DNA of 64,000 bases, from the NCBI GenBank assembly GCA_037130455.1, contig JBAXSZ010000005.1, forward strand, positions 1 through 64,000, given 5' to 3'. Below are positions 43,611 through 51,933 of the stretch, piece by piece (the stretch's first letter is position 1; each line of letters starts with the position of its first letter). The DNA is from CAIMZW01 sp037130455. GTDB taxonomy: Bacteria; Actinomycetota; Actinomycetes; Nanopelagicales; Nanopelagicaceae. The position numbers and the translations under genes were made by a program. The notes beneath the pieces are model-generated. The model had not been told where the DNA came from. It worked only from the letters and a program-made list of their open reading frames with translations, and ran no database searches.

Positions 43611-44399
43611 CTAAGCTGACCGGACGACTCCATTTAAGAATTGTCGCATCTGTGTGTACTCGAAATCTCGGCCCGTCATGATCCTAATTTGATCCAGGGC
43701 CTGTTCCACCAGAAGGGTAAATCCATCGATTACTGGCAAATTCAACGCCTGCCATTTTGCCACTAGTTGGGTAGGCCAAGGGTTGTACAGGACTTCGAAT
43801 AAGGTTCCTCGGGCTTGATGTACTGCCAACGCCAACGAATCGGCTGCCCCGGCTGGCAGAGTAGAAACAACCAGGTCGTAATCACTGAGGCTGGAATTGA
43901 GCGGCAGGAAATGGAGATCGAGATCCTGTCCGGCTTGCTGCAACTTCGGGATCCGCTCGCGACTTCGCAATAAAACATCGACACCCGAAACTAATCCTGT
44001 CAACGCTCCAAGTGCCGCCCTAGCTGTCCCACCTCCGCCGATAATCGCCACCTTGCTGATTTTCACATCTTGAAAAATTCTGACAAAGGCCAAGTAGTCG
44101 GTGGAACAGAGGATTGTCTTGCCGTCTTCAAAGAAAAGGGTATTTCCCGAAGAAATTCGCGCAGCTACAGGATCAACGAAATCAACTATTCCCAGTGCGC
44201 TCTCTTTTAACGGCATGGTTAAAGAGAGTCCAGCCCATTCCGAAGCGTCCAAGGATTTGAGGAAATCGGCAAAATTTGAATCCGCCATTTCAATCGCTGT
44301 ATACATTCCCGGGTAACCCAGTTGTTGGTAAGCCGCGTTGTGAATAAGTGGAGAAAGACTATGGGAGATTGGCGACCCTAATACAGCAGCACGCATCAT
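43611..44399 (-). CDS. aroE: Shikimate dehydrogenase
   Basis: Fourth step of the shikimate pathway, NADPH-dependent. 262 residues. The shikimate site is GSPISHSLSPLIHNAA, the catalytic Lys is in LSLTMPLKE, and the Rossmann loop is IIGGGGTARAALGAL. It overlaps the mltG stop (ATGA), as in other Actinobacteria where mltG-aroE-aroC runs together. Confidence 0.95.
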   Translation of the reverse strand: MMRAAVLGSPISHSLSPLIHNAAYQQLGYPGMYTAIEMADSNFADFLKSLDASEWAGLSLTMPLKESALGIVDFVDPVAARISSGNTLFFEDGKTILCSTDYLAFVRIFQDVKISKVAIIGGGGTARAALGALTGLVSGVDVLLRSRERIPKLQQAGQDLDLHFLPLNSSLSDYDLVVSTLPAGAADSLALAVHQARGTLFEVLYNPWPTQLVAKWQALNLPVIDGFTLLVEQALDQIRIMTGRDFEYTQMRQFLNGVVRSA

Positions 44400-45403
44400 T
44401 TAAAAGCCCCCGCCGCCAAATTTTGATGGTAAACAATCTCCCACTTCGCAAATTGTGAATAATCTGCAGTGAATCGAGTATCTCCAGGTTTGACTGTGAT
44501 GAAGTACAGCCAACTTCCTTTCTCTGGATGAAGAGCCGAAAGAATTGCTGCCTGACCTGGATTGGAAATTGGCGTTGGCGGCAGACCTACATTTCGATAG
44601 GTGTTGTATGGAGACTGGATCTGCAGACTCGACGCGGATAGCGAAATCTGGCCGCGCAGATTTGCGGCGTATTGAACCGTCGAATTTAATTGCAACGGCA
44701 TTCCGATCCGCAATCTGTTGTAAATTACTTGACTAATCTTTGCGAAGTCAGAAGGGTCGCCTTCCACTTGAGCCATGGATGCGACCGTGAGTACTTGGTA
44801 GCTGGAATAGTTTTCGAAACCTCGTTCTAAATGTACTTCCGCTGAAATCGTGGAAAATTTAGCGACCATAGCGTCGAATGCGCTCTTGGCCCTAGTTCCT
44901 TTAGCAAATGAATATTGGGCAGGAAAGAACATCCCCTCCAGGCTTCCACCTACATTTGCAATTGCTGGCTTTACCTTTTTCAGAACAGCGTCCGAATAAC
45001 CAGATATAGAGGAGCTGCTCTTTACTTGAGCCACCACATCGGAGAGTGTCGTGCCCTCTTTAATGTTGATGACACCAATCAATCTTTTCGTGTCCAATAG
45101 TTCCAAGAGCGCTTGGTTGGAAGTCAGATGCGTGTGAATTAAGTGGACGCCGGGCGCAATGGATTGAGAGCGAGGATCTTTTACGGCTAGTTGAAAAAAG
45201 ATCTTAGAACTCTTGATGACGCCTCTCTTCTGTAAATTGATAGCAATAGCCGAACCACTTTGACCGTTTGCCACCTCAAAAGAAATTTCAGTTCCTGGTG
45301 TGCCAGCCTTAAATTCGGCTGTAGGCCGGAACTGACCATAACTGAAAACAATCACTATCAGTATGCCGCCAATAATCCATTTTCTTTTGCCAAGGAAATT
45401 CAC
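44396..45403 (-). CDS. mltG: Endolytic peptidoglycan transglycosylase
   Basis: Cuts nascent glycan strands and so sets their length. 335 residues. A single N-terminal membrane helix (WIIGGILIVIVFSYG, about 9-23) anchors the protein, with the YceG/LysM-like domain outside. The catalytic glutamate is in VASMAQVEGD, followed by ISQVIYNRLRIGMPLQ. The start is GTG, overlapping the ruvX TGA. Confidence 0.94.
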   Translation of the reverse strand: MNFLGKRKWIIGGILIVIVFSYGQFRPTAEFKAGTPGTEISFEVANGQSGSAIAINLQKRGVIKSSKIFFQLAVKDPRSQSIAPGVHLIHTHLTSNQALLELLDTKRLIGVINIKEGTTLSDVVAQVKSSSSISGYSDAVLKKVKPAIANVGGSLEGMFFPAQYSFAKGTRAKSAFDAMVAKFSTISAEVHLERGFENYSSYQVLTVASMAQVEGDPSDFAKISQVIYNRLRIGMPLQLNSTVQYAANLRGQISLSASSLQIQSPYNTYRNVGLPPTPISNPGQAAILSALHPEKGSWLYFITVKPGDTRFTADYSQFAKWEIVYHQNLAAGAFK

Positions 45404-45846
45404 AAAGTAGTCCCTTGAACTTTCCCGGTGATTCTCTCTTGTTCCATGGCGCTTTCCAGTATTACTACCGCTGCCATTTCGTCAATGGTCGAACGGGCAC
45501 TCTTTGTGTTGTGACCCGAAGTACGCATATTCTGCATAGCCCCTACAGTGGAAAGCCTTTCATCAATCATGATTACTGGGCATGGCGCCAAAGTTGACAG
45601 CATCCGACCGAAGTCAAGTGCTCCTTCACTTTTTACGCCACGATCGCCAGACATATGTTTAGGATCGCCCACAAAAACATAGATAGGTTCTACTTCAACA
45701 AAAATTTCACTAATTCGAAGTGCCAGATCTGGATCGCTTGCATCCAAGGTCAATAACGGTGAGGCCAGAATTCCGGAGCGATCAGAAGCAGCTACGCCAA
45801 TTCGCACCTGTCCAAAGTCAAAGGCGATCCTTCTGCCAGTGAGCAT
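45400..45846 (-). CDS. ruvX: YqgF/RuvX RNase H-like nuclease
   Basis: A 148-residue RNase H-fold protein, implicated in pre-16S rRNA 5' maturation. The first acidic motif is IAFDFGQVRIGVA; MIDERLSTVGA holds the second, and an acidic residue near ARSTIDEMAAV closes the site. It starts 3 bases after alaS, its usual partner in Actinobacteria. Confidence 0.93.
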   Translation of the reverse strand: MLTGRRIAFDFGQVRIGVAASDRSGILASPLLTLDASDPDLALRISEIFVEVEPIYVFVGDPKHMSGDRGVKSEGALDFGRMLSTLAPCPVIMIDERLSTVGAMQNMRTSGHNTKSARSTIDEMAAVVILESAMEQERITGKVQGTTL

Positions 45847-45849
45847 GAG

Positions 45850-48534
45850 TTACCGACCGGAGGATTCGCTAATCAGAGTCAAGATCATCGAGAGCGCTTC
45901 TTGGCTCTTCTCTGGATTAACGCCGCCACCTTGAGCAAAGTCAGCCTTACCTCCGCCGCCGCCACCCAAAACCAAAGATCCAGCTTTCACCAAATCACCT
46001 GCCTTTATTCCAAGGCTTTGAGCGAATTCACTGACGGAGGCAACGAGAGTTGCCCGGTCGCCGGAATTGGAAATGAGAACCACCACACCATTCTTAATAC
46101 GATTGCGCAAATTGGCAGCAATTTCCCGCAGATTCTCTACCGCTATGCCATCGGATAATTGAGCGATGATGAAACTAACATCCCCAACTTGTCCAGTTTT
46201 ATCCAAGAGTTTTTCGGCATCTTTGACCGCTTCGGCAGTTTTATATGTCGCAAGATCTTTCTCAGCGACCCGCAATTTCTCCAACATAGAGTGAATGCGC
46301 TCTGGAAGTTCTTCAACGCGAGCACCCTTCACTATTTCGGTGAGTGAGTTCAAAATCAGATGTTCCCGGGCCAAGAAGTTAAAGGCATCGGCTCCAACAA
46401 GAGCTTCCACTCGGCGAACCCCGGCACCAATGGAGGACTCGGAAAGTAACTTGACTAGCCCTAATTGGGCAGAGGAAGTCACATGCGTCCCACCGCATAA
46501 TTCTTTTGCCCATTCACCAATACTGACAACGCGCACACGATCGCCATACTTCTCACCAAATAGCGCCATTGCTCCGATTGCCTTCGCTTCACTCTGGCTC
46601 ATGGTTTGGGCCTGCACGGAAAGATTTTCTAGAAGTACAGTGTTAACTCTAGATTCAACTTCTTGAAGAACTGAATCCGGAACCGCGCTGGAAGAGGGAA
46701 AATCGAATCTAAACCGACCCGGAGCATTCTCGGAACCGGCCTGAGTTGCAGCCTCACCTAGGGCTTCGCGAAATGCCTTGTGGACCATATGGGTTGCGGT
46801 ATGTGCACGACTAATTGCCATACGTCGTTCAACGTCGATGGATGCCAGCACCGCAGAATCAACCGCCACAGACCCTTGAACAATTCGACCGCGGTGAACA
46901 TAAAGACCAGGAACCGGACTTTGCACTTCATCAATTTCAATCAAGGAGCCGTTGCTCAAACGAATCAATCCGCCGTCAGGAAGTTGTCCACCAGCTTCCG
47001 AGTAAAAAGGAGTGCGATCCAAGACGATTTCGACATCTTGATCGAGATCGGCTTCAGATACCGGCACACCATCAATCAAAATTGCTTTTATCGTAGATTC
47101 AGTTTCGGTCTGGTCGTAACCTAAGAATGAAGTGGATCCCACTGTGTCAATAATGGCGCGATACTCACTTAAGTCAGTGTGCCCAGTCTTCTTGGCTCGA
47201 GCATCGGCCTTCGCGCGATCCTTCTGCTCCTTCATCAATCGACGGAAGCCATCTTCATCCACGGAGAGATTCATTTCCGTGGCCATTTCCAAGGTCAAAT
47301 CAAATGGAAAGCCGTAGGTATCGTGCAATTTAAAGACGGTATCTCCAGTAAGTTTTACACTCTTGCTCTTCTTTACCTCTGCCGCCGCTAGATCGAATAT
47401 TAAAGTTCCACTTTTGAGAGTTTGCAAGAAAGACTCTTCCTCGCCAACAGATACTGAAAGAATTCTGGCTCGGTCTTCAATCAATTCTGGGTATTGAGGC
47501 CCCATTGCTTGCAATGATGCTTCAATGAGTTCACCGAAAGTTGGCTCGTGCGCTCCTAGGATTCGCATATTTCTAATAGTGCGTCGCATCATTCGGCGAA
47601 GAACATAGCCGCGACCTTCATTGCCCGGCAAAACTCCATCGCCAATCAACATCATGGAAGTTCGTGCATGGTCTGCAATGACGCGAAGAGCAACATCACT
47701 TTTTGCATTGGAACCGTAACGAACATTGGTTAACTCAGTAGCCCGATTTAAAATTTGCATAGTGGTATCAATTTCGTAGATATTTTCCACACCTTGCAAA
47801 AGCGCAGCCGTTCGTTCCAAACCTAGGCCAGTATCAATACTTTTGGCGGGAAGTTCTCCGACGATGGGGAAATCATCTTTACTGCCACCTTGACCACGCA
47901 TATTCTGCATGAAGACAAGATTCCAGACTTCCAAATAGCGATCCTCGTCAGCAACCGGACCGCCCTCTTTGCCGTATTGGGGACCTCGGTCGTAATAAAT
48001 TTCCGAACAAGGTCCGCACGGTCCAGGAATACCCATTGACCAGAAATTGTCAGCCATACCCCTTCGTTGAATGCGTTCGCGTGGGATCCCAATTTGGTTG
48101 TGCCAAATATCAGCGGCTTCGTCATCGTTTTGATATACGGTTACCCATAACTTCGATTCGGGAAATCCATAACCGCCATCGGCGATAGGTTTTGTCAGTA
48201 ACTCCCAGGCCAGAGCAATGGCGCCCTCTTTGAAATAATCACCGAAAGAAAAATTTCCGCACATCTGAAAGAAGGAGGCGTGGCGGGTGGTCTTTCCCAC
48301 TTCCTCAATATCCAGGGTCCGCACACATTTTTGTACCGAGGTGGCACGTTGATAAGGAGGAGTCATCTCCCCCAAGAAGAAGGGCTTGAATGGAACCATC
48401 CCGGCGTTGACAAGGAGCAAGTTGGGATCGTCAGCTATTAAGGAGGCCGAAGGTACCACGGTGTGTTGTAAGCCTTGGCTATTGCCTGATTCAAAAAATT
48501 TAAGCCAACGTTCCCGAATTTCTGCTGAATTCAC
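45850..48534 (-). CDS. alaS: Alanyl-tRNA synthetase
   Basis: 894 residues, full length: class II catalytic domain (VQKCVRTLDIEEVG, FFQMCGNFSFGDYFK), tRNA-recognition domain, editing domain with the zinc motif SRAHTATHMVH and ELCGGTHV, and the C-terminal C-Ala domain ending in a glycine run (VLGGGGGGKADFAQGGG). The start is GTG, 5 bases after the DUF948 stop. Confidence 0.98.
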   Translation of the reverse strand: MNSAEIRERWLKFFESGNSQGLQHTVVPSASLIADDPNLLLVNAGMVPFKPFFLGEMTPPYQRATSVQKCVRTLDIEEVGKTTRHASFFQMCGNFSFGDYFKEGAIALAWELLTKPIADGGYGFPESKLWVTVYQNDDEAADIWHNQIGIPRERIQRRGMADNFWSMGIPGPCGPCSEIYYDRGPQYGKEGGPVADEDRYLEVWNLVFMQNMRGQGGSKDDFPIVGELPAKSIDTGLGLERTAALLQGVENIYEIDTTMQILNRATELTNVRYGSNAKSDVALRVIADHARTSMMLIGDGVLPGNEGRGYVLRRMMRRTIRNMRILGAHEPTFGELIEASLQAMGPQYPELIEDRARILSVSVGEEESFLQTLKSGTLIFDLAAAEVKKSKSVKLTGDTVFKLHDTYGFPFDLTLEMATEMNLSVDEDGFRRLMKEQKDRAKADARAKKTGHTDLSEYRAIIDTVGSTSFLGYDQTETESTIKAILIDGVPVSEADLDQDVEIVLDRTPFYSEAGGQLPDGGLIRLSNGSLIEIDEVQSPVPGLYVHRGRIVQGSVAVDSAVLASIDVERRMAISRAHTATHMVHKAFREALGEAATQAGSENAPGRFRFDFPSSSAVPDSVLQEVESRVNTVLLENLSVQAQTMSQSEAKAIGAMALFGEKYGDRVRVVSIGEWAKELCGGTHVTSSAQLGLVKLLSESSIGAGVRRVEALVGADAFNFLAREHLILNSLTEIVKGARVEELPERIHSMLEKLRVAEKDLATYKTAEAVKDAEKLLDKTGQVGDVSFIIAQLSDGIAVENLREIAANLRNRIKNGVVVLISNSGDRATLVASVSEFAQSLGIKAGDLVKAGSLVLGGGGGGKADFAQGGGVNPEKSQEALSMILTLISESSGR

Positions 48535-48539
48535 GCTTG

Positions 48540-48926
48540 CTACTCGGAATCGCTGGAAGATCGGCGCCTGGACTTGTTGGGCTTACTAGCGCCTTTTTTC
48601 AATTGCGCGGCAGCCAAAATCGCTCCAGCTGCTTTCATGGCCAAAGTGTTCTTATCCATGAAGGAACCCGTTGCGGAGGTGATCTTCTCGGTCAACTCTT
48701 CAGCCGACTTGGTAATTTTGTTGATGCTCTGGAGTGGGCCATTAACCAAAGTGACCGTAGTAGTGACCTCTTCGATGAGAGGCGCGGTTTCATCCGTTAA
48801 CGACTTCAACGAGACCTTTGCTTCGTCCACCAGTCTGCCGACTCGGATGACTACATAAGAAATCGCGATAGCAATAACTGCCAATGATGATGCCGCAATG
48901 ATTGTGGCAATGCCTCCAGGACCCAT
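48540..48926 (-). CDS. DUF948 membrane-anchored protein
   Basis: A 128-residue DUF948 family protein. One N-terminal membrane helix (IATIIAASSLAVIAIAISYVV) is followed by an amphipathic helix likely to form a coiled coil (VDEAKVSLKSL to ITKSAEELTEKI) and a basic, Ser-rich tail. It lies directly before alaS in many Actinobacteria; the function is unknown. Confidence 0.85.
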   Translation of the reverse strand: MGPGGIATIIAASSLAVIAIAISYVVIRVGRLVDEAKVSLKSLTDETAPLIEEVTTTVTLVNGPLQSINKITKSAEELTEKITSATGSFMDKNTLAMKAAGAILAAAQLKKGASKPNKSRRRSSSDSE

Positions 48927-48932
48927 ACCTAC

Positions 48933-48938
48933 AGACTA
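48933..48938 (-). promoter_or_regulatory. Candidate -10 box, leaderless start of DUF948-alaS
   Basis: TAGTCT with 6 bases to the ATG at 48926. TTCGAC sits 17 bases upstream and resembles a -35. The box would drive DUF948, alaS, ruvX, mltG and the aro genes. Confidence 0.6.
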
Positions 48939-48945
48939 CCCGAAA

Positions 48946-51225
48946 CTACTCTTGCGTCGAAGCAAATAAAGGAAGCACCACATCAGATTTCTGATGGGAT
49001 TTGTGAGCATTAAGTGCCGCCAGATGGTAATCCTCAATCGCTGCAATATTGTTGGAATTCAGGTATGGACGCCCATCTACCAAAGGTCCTACAGACCCTT
49101 CCATAACTGCCACTACATCTTCGCCCGAAAGTGTTTTATAGGTCTCTAATGCATGGGCCAAAGCGAGTACTTTGACACGATTCTCAACCAAAATCTCCAG
49201 CGCTTTTTCAAGAAGTGTAGATAAATTATCTTCGATTCGATCTGAAAGGGCTCTGCGCATCTCCTTTGCGCCATCCTCCTTACCTTTGCCGCCCCCGGGT
49301 GCACCAACTTCAAAACGGCGATTGGATGCATGGGATGAGACGGTAATGCCCATCCCCCAGTGACCTTCCATAAAACTAGCGATAGTGGTTGCACTCTCTA
49401 AATCGCCAGAGACTCCGGATGAGTTATCTCCATCAAAGAACATTCGCTCCCCAGCCAAAGAGGCAAGCGAGACCAGAATGTCGGCTTCGTACTCAGTGCG
49501 CCATCGGGTGAATTGGTCATCGGGTGGAATGCTGGCAACCATTCCCAGATAATCCGAGCCCTTTTCGATCGTAGCCAGATCAATAGTCATGTGATACCGA
49601 GCTAAATAGGCCATAACTCCATGGCAGGCTTCATGAACCGCCACTGCATGACGCTCTCGGTCGATATATTCAACATCTTCGGCCGGTCCCAACTCCTTAA
49701 GTTGCTTTGCCTTAATCATGTCGGACCAGGTGATGGAAGTTCGCCCATGACGAATTGCCATGATCAGCGCTTCATTTATCGTGTCCTTTATTGTGGCACC
49801 AGTTGCATACGGGGTGATGGTCGCCAATTTATCAACTTCTTCGGCACTCAAGGAGTGCGAAACTTTTGAGAGATAGCCTTCATAAGTCCTAATGCGACCA
49901 GCCTTGCTTGGGTACCCGACTCGGTACATCCGATCAATTCTTCCAGGGCGCAACAGCGCTTCATCCAGCGCTTCTGGCATGTTGGTAGCCATCACAACCA
50001 AGATTCGATACTTGGGAGGATTCTTCGGGCGCATTCCCAAAGTACGGCGAACAATGCGATTAAAAAATCCGCGCGGTTTCTTCAATCCGGAAAGTTCCGT
50101 TAGTAGGGCTTGAAGCGTACCCATTCCAGAATTGCCACCACCCATGGCGCTGTTGGCAACAAAACTTTCTTGAGTGAGAAGGTTGTGAGTTAATAAGTTC
50201 ACACTTGGTTCGGACAAATAGGTACCGCCTCGGCATTGGGTTCCCGATAGCGCACTTGTGTTATTGGCAGAGTTGAGCGAGAAGCGACCACCTGAACTGG
50301 AAATTCCACGATTACCCAGAGAGTCTGCTTCATCAAAAAATACAACGACTCCGCCATAGCGAAGTGCAAGCTTTCGTAATTTTCTAAAGAGTGATTTTAC
50401 CTTCAAGACACCAACACCAAAGAACATATTGTTAAAGGCGCCAGGATCTACGAATACAAAAGGTTTACCGGTCTCCCCCGCCATGGATTCGGCCATCAAG
50501 GTCTTTCCAGTTCCCGGAGGTCCCCACAACAAAATTCCACCGGGTACATAGCCGCCATGTTTTTCAATTTCCTCGGGTGATTCTAGGAAGAGCAAATTCT
50601 CACGAATTCGATTGAGAACATGGTCCTGCCCCCAGACATCGGAAAACCTAGTGCGGATGTCATCTGGGAAATAGGTATCAATGCCACCTCGACTGAGAAA
50701 CCAAAACATCGCAACAAATTGAATGACGACGAAAAAGACTCCGAAGAGTAACTGACCAAGGAGCGGAAGTGCGCTCCAGAGCGCCTTAGGCGCCATAAAC
50801 AATGCCTTAACCGGAGTTTCCTTGTAGATCGCGCTCAGTACAACCGACAACATCACAATAAAGAGAAGAGCTTTGACCACTCGAGAAATTCGGTAGCGAG
50901 TCCAATCGCTGAACTTGTGAATCAGAGAATCTACAGCTGCAAAATATCTTTGCCAGATCCCATGATAGGGAGCGAGCATTTCGGCCAACCCAAAGTGGGC
51001 CTGTCGGATGACTTCGGCACCCAGAAGGAAGAATATCCACCATCGAGTGCGAAAACCGCTGACGATCGCATCTTTTGCAGAAAGGATTGGATTATCGGCC
51101 AGATCGGCCCAGACCAAAATGAAAAATACGATGGTAAAAAGAAGCGTGAACTTCAAGCGATCATAAACCGATAAGTGAATCCGAGTTTTTCTATCGGTAT
51201 CTCGCGGACGACTGCTCTCGGTCAT
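48946..51225 (-). CDS. FtsH-like AAA+ membrane metalloprotease
   Basis: 759 residues. About four hydrophobic segments come first (near 24-42, 61-80, 116-134 and 153-178), unlike the two of FtsH. The AAA+ domain has Walker A GPPGTGKT (235-242), Walker B VVVFFDEAD (near 293-301) and the second region of homology ATNMPEALDEALLRPGRIDR (413-432). A Ser/Asn/Gly-rich insertion fills about 305-405. The protease domain keeps the M41 zinc site HEACH (531-535) and a third ligand Asp in GVSGDLESAT (608). So it should be an active ATP-dependent protease, distinct from ordinary FtsH. The start overlaps the upstream lipoprotein stop (ATGA). Substrates are unknown. Confidence 0.88.
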   Translation of the reverse strand: MTESSRPRDTDRKTRIHLSVYDRLKFTLLFTIVFFILVWADLADNPILSAKDAIVSGFRTRWWIFFLLGAEVIRQAHFGLAEMLAPYHGIWQRYFAAVDSLIHKFSDWTRYRISRVVKALLFIVMLSVVLSAIYKETPVKALFMAPKALWSALPLLGQLLFGVFFVVIQFVAMFWFLSRGGIDTYFPDDIRTRFSDVWGQDHVLNRIRENLLFLESPEEIEKHGGYVPGGILLWGPPGTGKTLMAESMAGETGKPFVFVDPGAFNNMFFGVGVLKVKSLFRKLRKLALRYGGVVVFFDEADSLGNRGISSSGGRFSLNSANNTSALSGTQCRGGTYLSEPSVNLLTHNLLTQESFVANSAMGGGNSGMGTLQALLTELSGLKKPRGFFNRIVRRTLGMRPKNPPKYRILVVMATNMPEALDEALLRPGRIDRMYRVGYPSKAGRIRTYEGYLSKVSHSLSAEEVDKLATITPYATGATIKDTINEALIMAIRHGRTSITWSDMIKAKQLKELGPAEDVEYIDRERHAVAVHEACHGVMAYLARYHMTIDLATIEKGSDYLGMVASIPPDDQFTRWRTEYEADILVSLASLAGERMFFDGDNSSGVSGDLESATTIASFMEGHWGMGITVSSHASNRRFEVGAPGGGKGKEDGAKEMRRALSDRIEDNLSTLLEKALEILVENRVKVLALAHALETYKTLSGEDVVAVMEGSVGPLVDGRPYLNSNNIAAIEDYHLAALNAHKSHQKSDVVLPLFASTQE

Positions 51226-51881
51226 CTTTTACCTCTCACTGTGAAGGAACTGACAATCTCATCGATAACTTTGAGATTCTTTGAAAAACAAGTACTAGTA
51301 CAGCGAACGATCAAAACGTAGATTGTGGAACGATCATCGGAGACCAAGGCGGTCTGATCAATTGTTTGCGAGACACCTTTCTTAGGTGTGAATTCGAAAA
51401 CCGTATGAACACCACGAGCGATTTTCTGAATAGATTCTGCGTCATCAAGCAATTGAAATTCTGGAGCGGTCGCGTCCAGGCCAGAGGCCCAAGAAGTCAC
51501 TGGCACAATCATGTTTCGAAGCGAGTTATAGGAAACTGCATCTATTTCCTCTGGCAACAGCGACCGCACTCGAATGTAGGCAAGCGGTACCGTTGGCGCC
51601 ACTAAACTCAAAACATGTGAAGAAGTAATTTTCTTACTGGGTGAGAATGCCTCTTGCCACTTCACTGCATATAACCGATCTAATGCCGTCCCCGTTGCAC
51701 CTTGACCTTCGCGCGCATTGAGCGCCGCATTAGAAACACGTATCCAATTCTTCGGCACCGAAAAATAGACGCCATCGGTTTTATCGACTGCATAGAGCCG
51801 ACTTGGCCCTGAGCAACTTGTCAGTGCGAGGCTGGAGATGATCACGACAAAGCAGAGAGCGCCTAATTTTCGAATATACAC
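51222..51881 (-). CDS. Lipoprotein, PsbP/LpqN-like
   Basis: 219 residues from a GTG. A signal peptide (LGALCFVVIISSLAL) ends in a lipobox LTSC, so Cys about 23 should be lipidated. The exported domain, with YFSVPKNWIRVS near the start and DEIVSSFTVR at the end, resembles the PsbP/Mog1-like fold seen in actinobacterial LpqN/LpqT lipoproteins. A cysteine pair in VRCTSTCF may form a disulfide. Coupled to the FtsH-like protease; no enzyme motif. Confidence 0.8.
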   Translation of the reverse strand: MYIRKLGALCFVVIISSLALTSCSGPSRLYAVDKTDGVYFSVPKNWIRVSNAALNAREGQGATGTALDRLYAVKWQEAFSPSKKITSSHVLSLVAPTVPLAYIRVRSLLPEEIDAVSYNSLRNMIVPVTSWASGLDATAPEFQLLDDAESIQKIARGVHTVFEFTPKKGVSQTIDQTALVSDDRSTIYVLIVRCTSTCFSKNLKVIDEIVSSFTVRGKR

Positions 51882-51933
51882 CGCGGCAATCTTGCCCTAT
51901 TTCCGGCTATTTTTCCGCTCAGGCGAGCATTGA

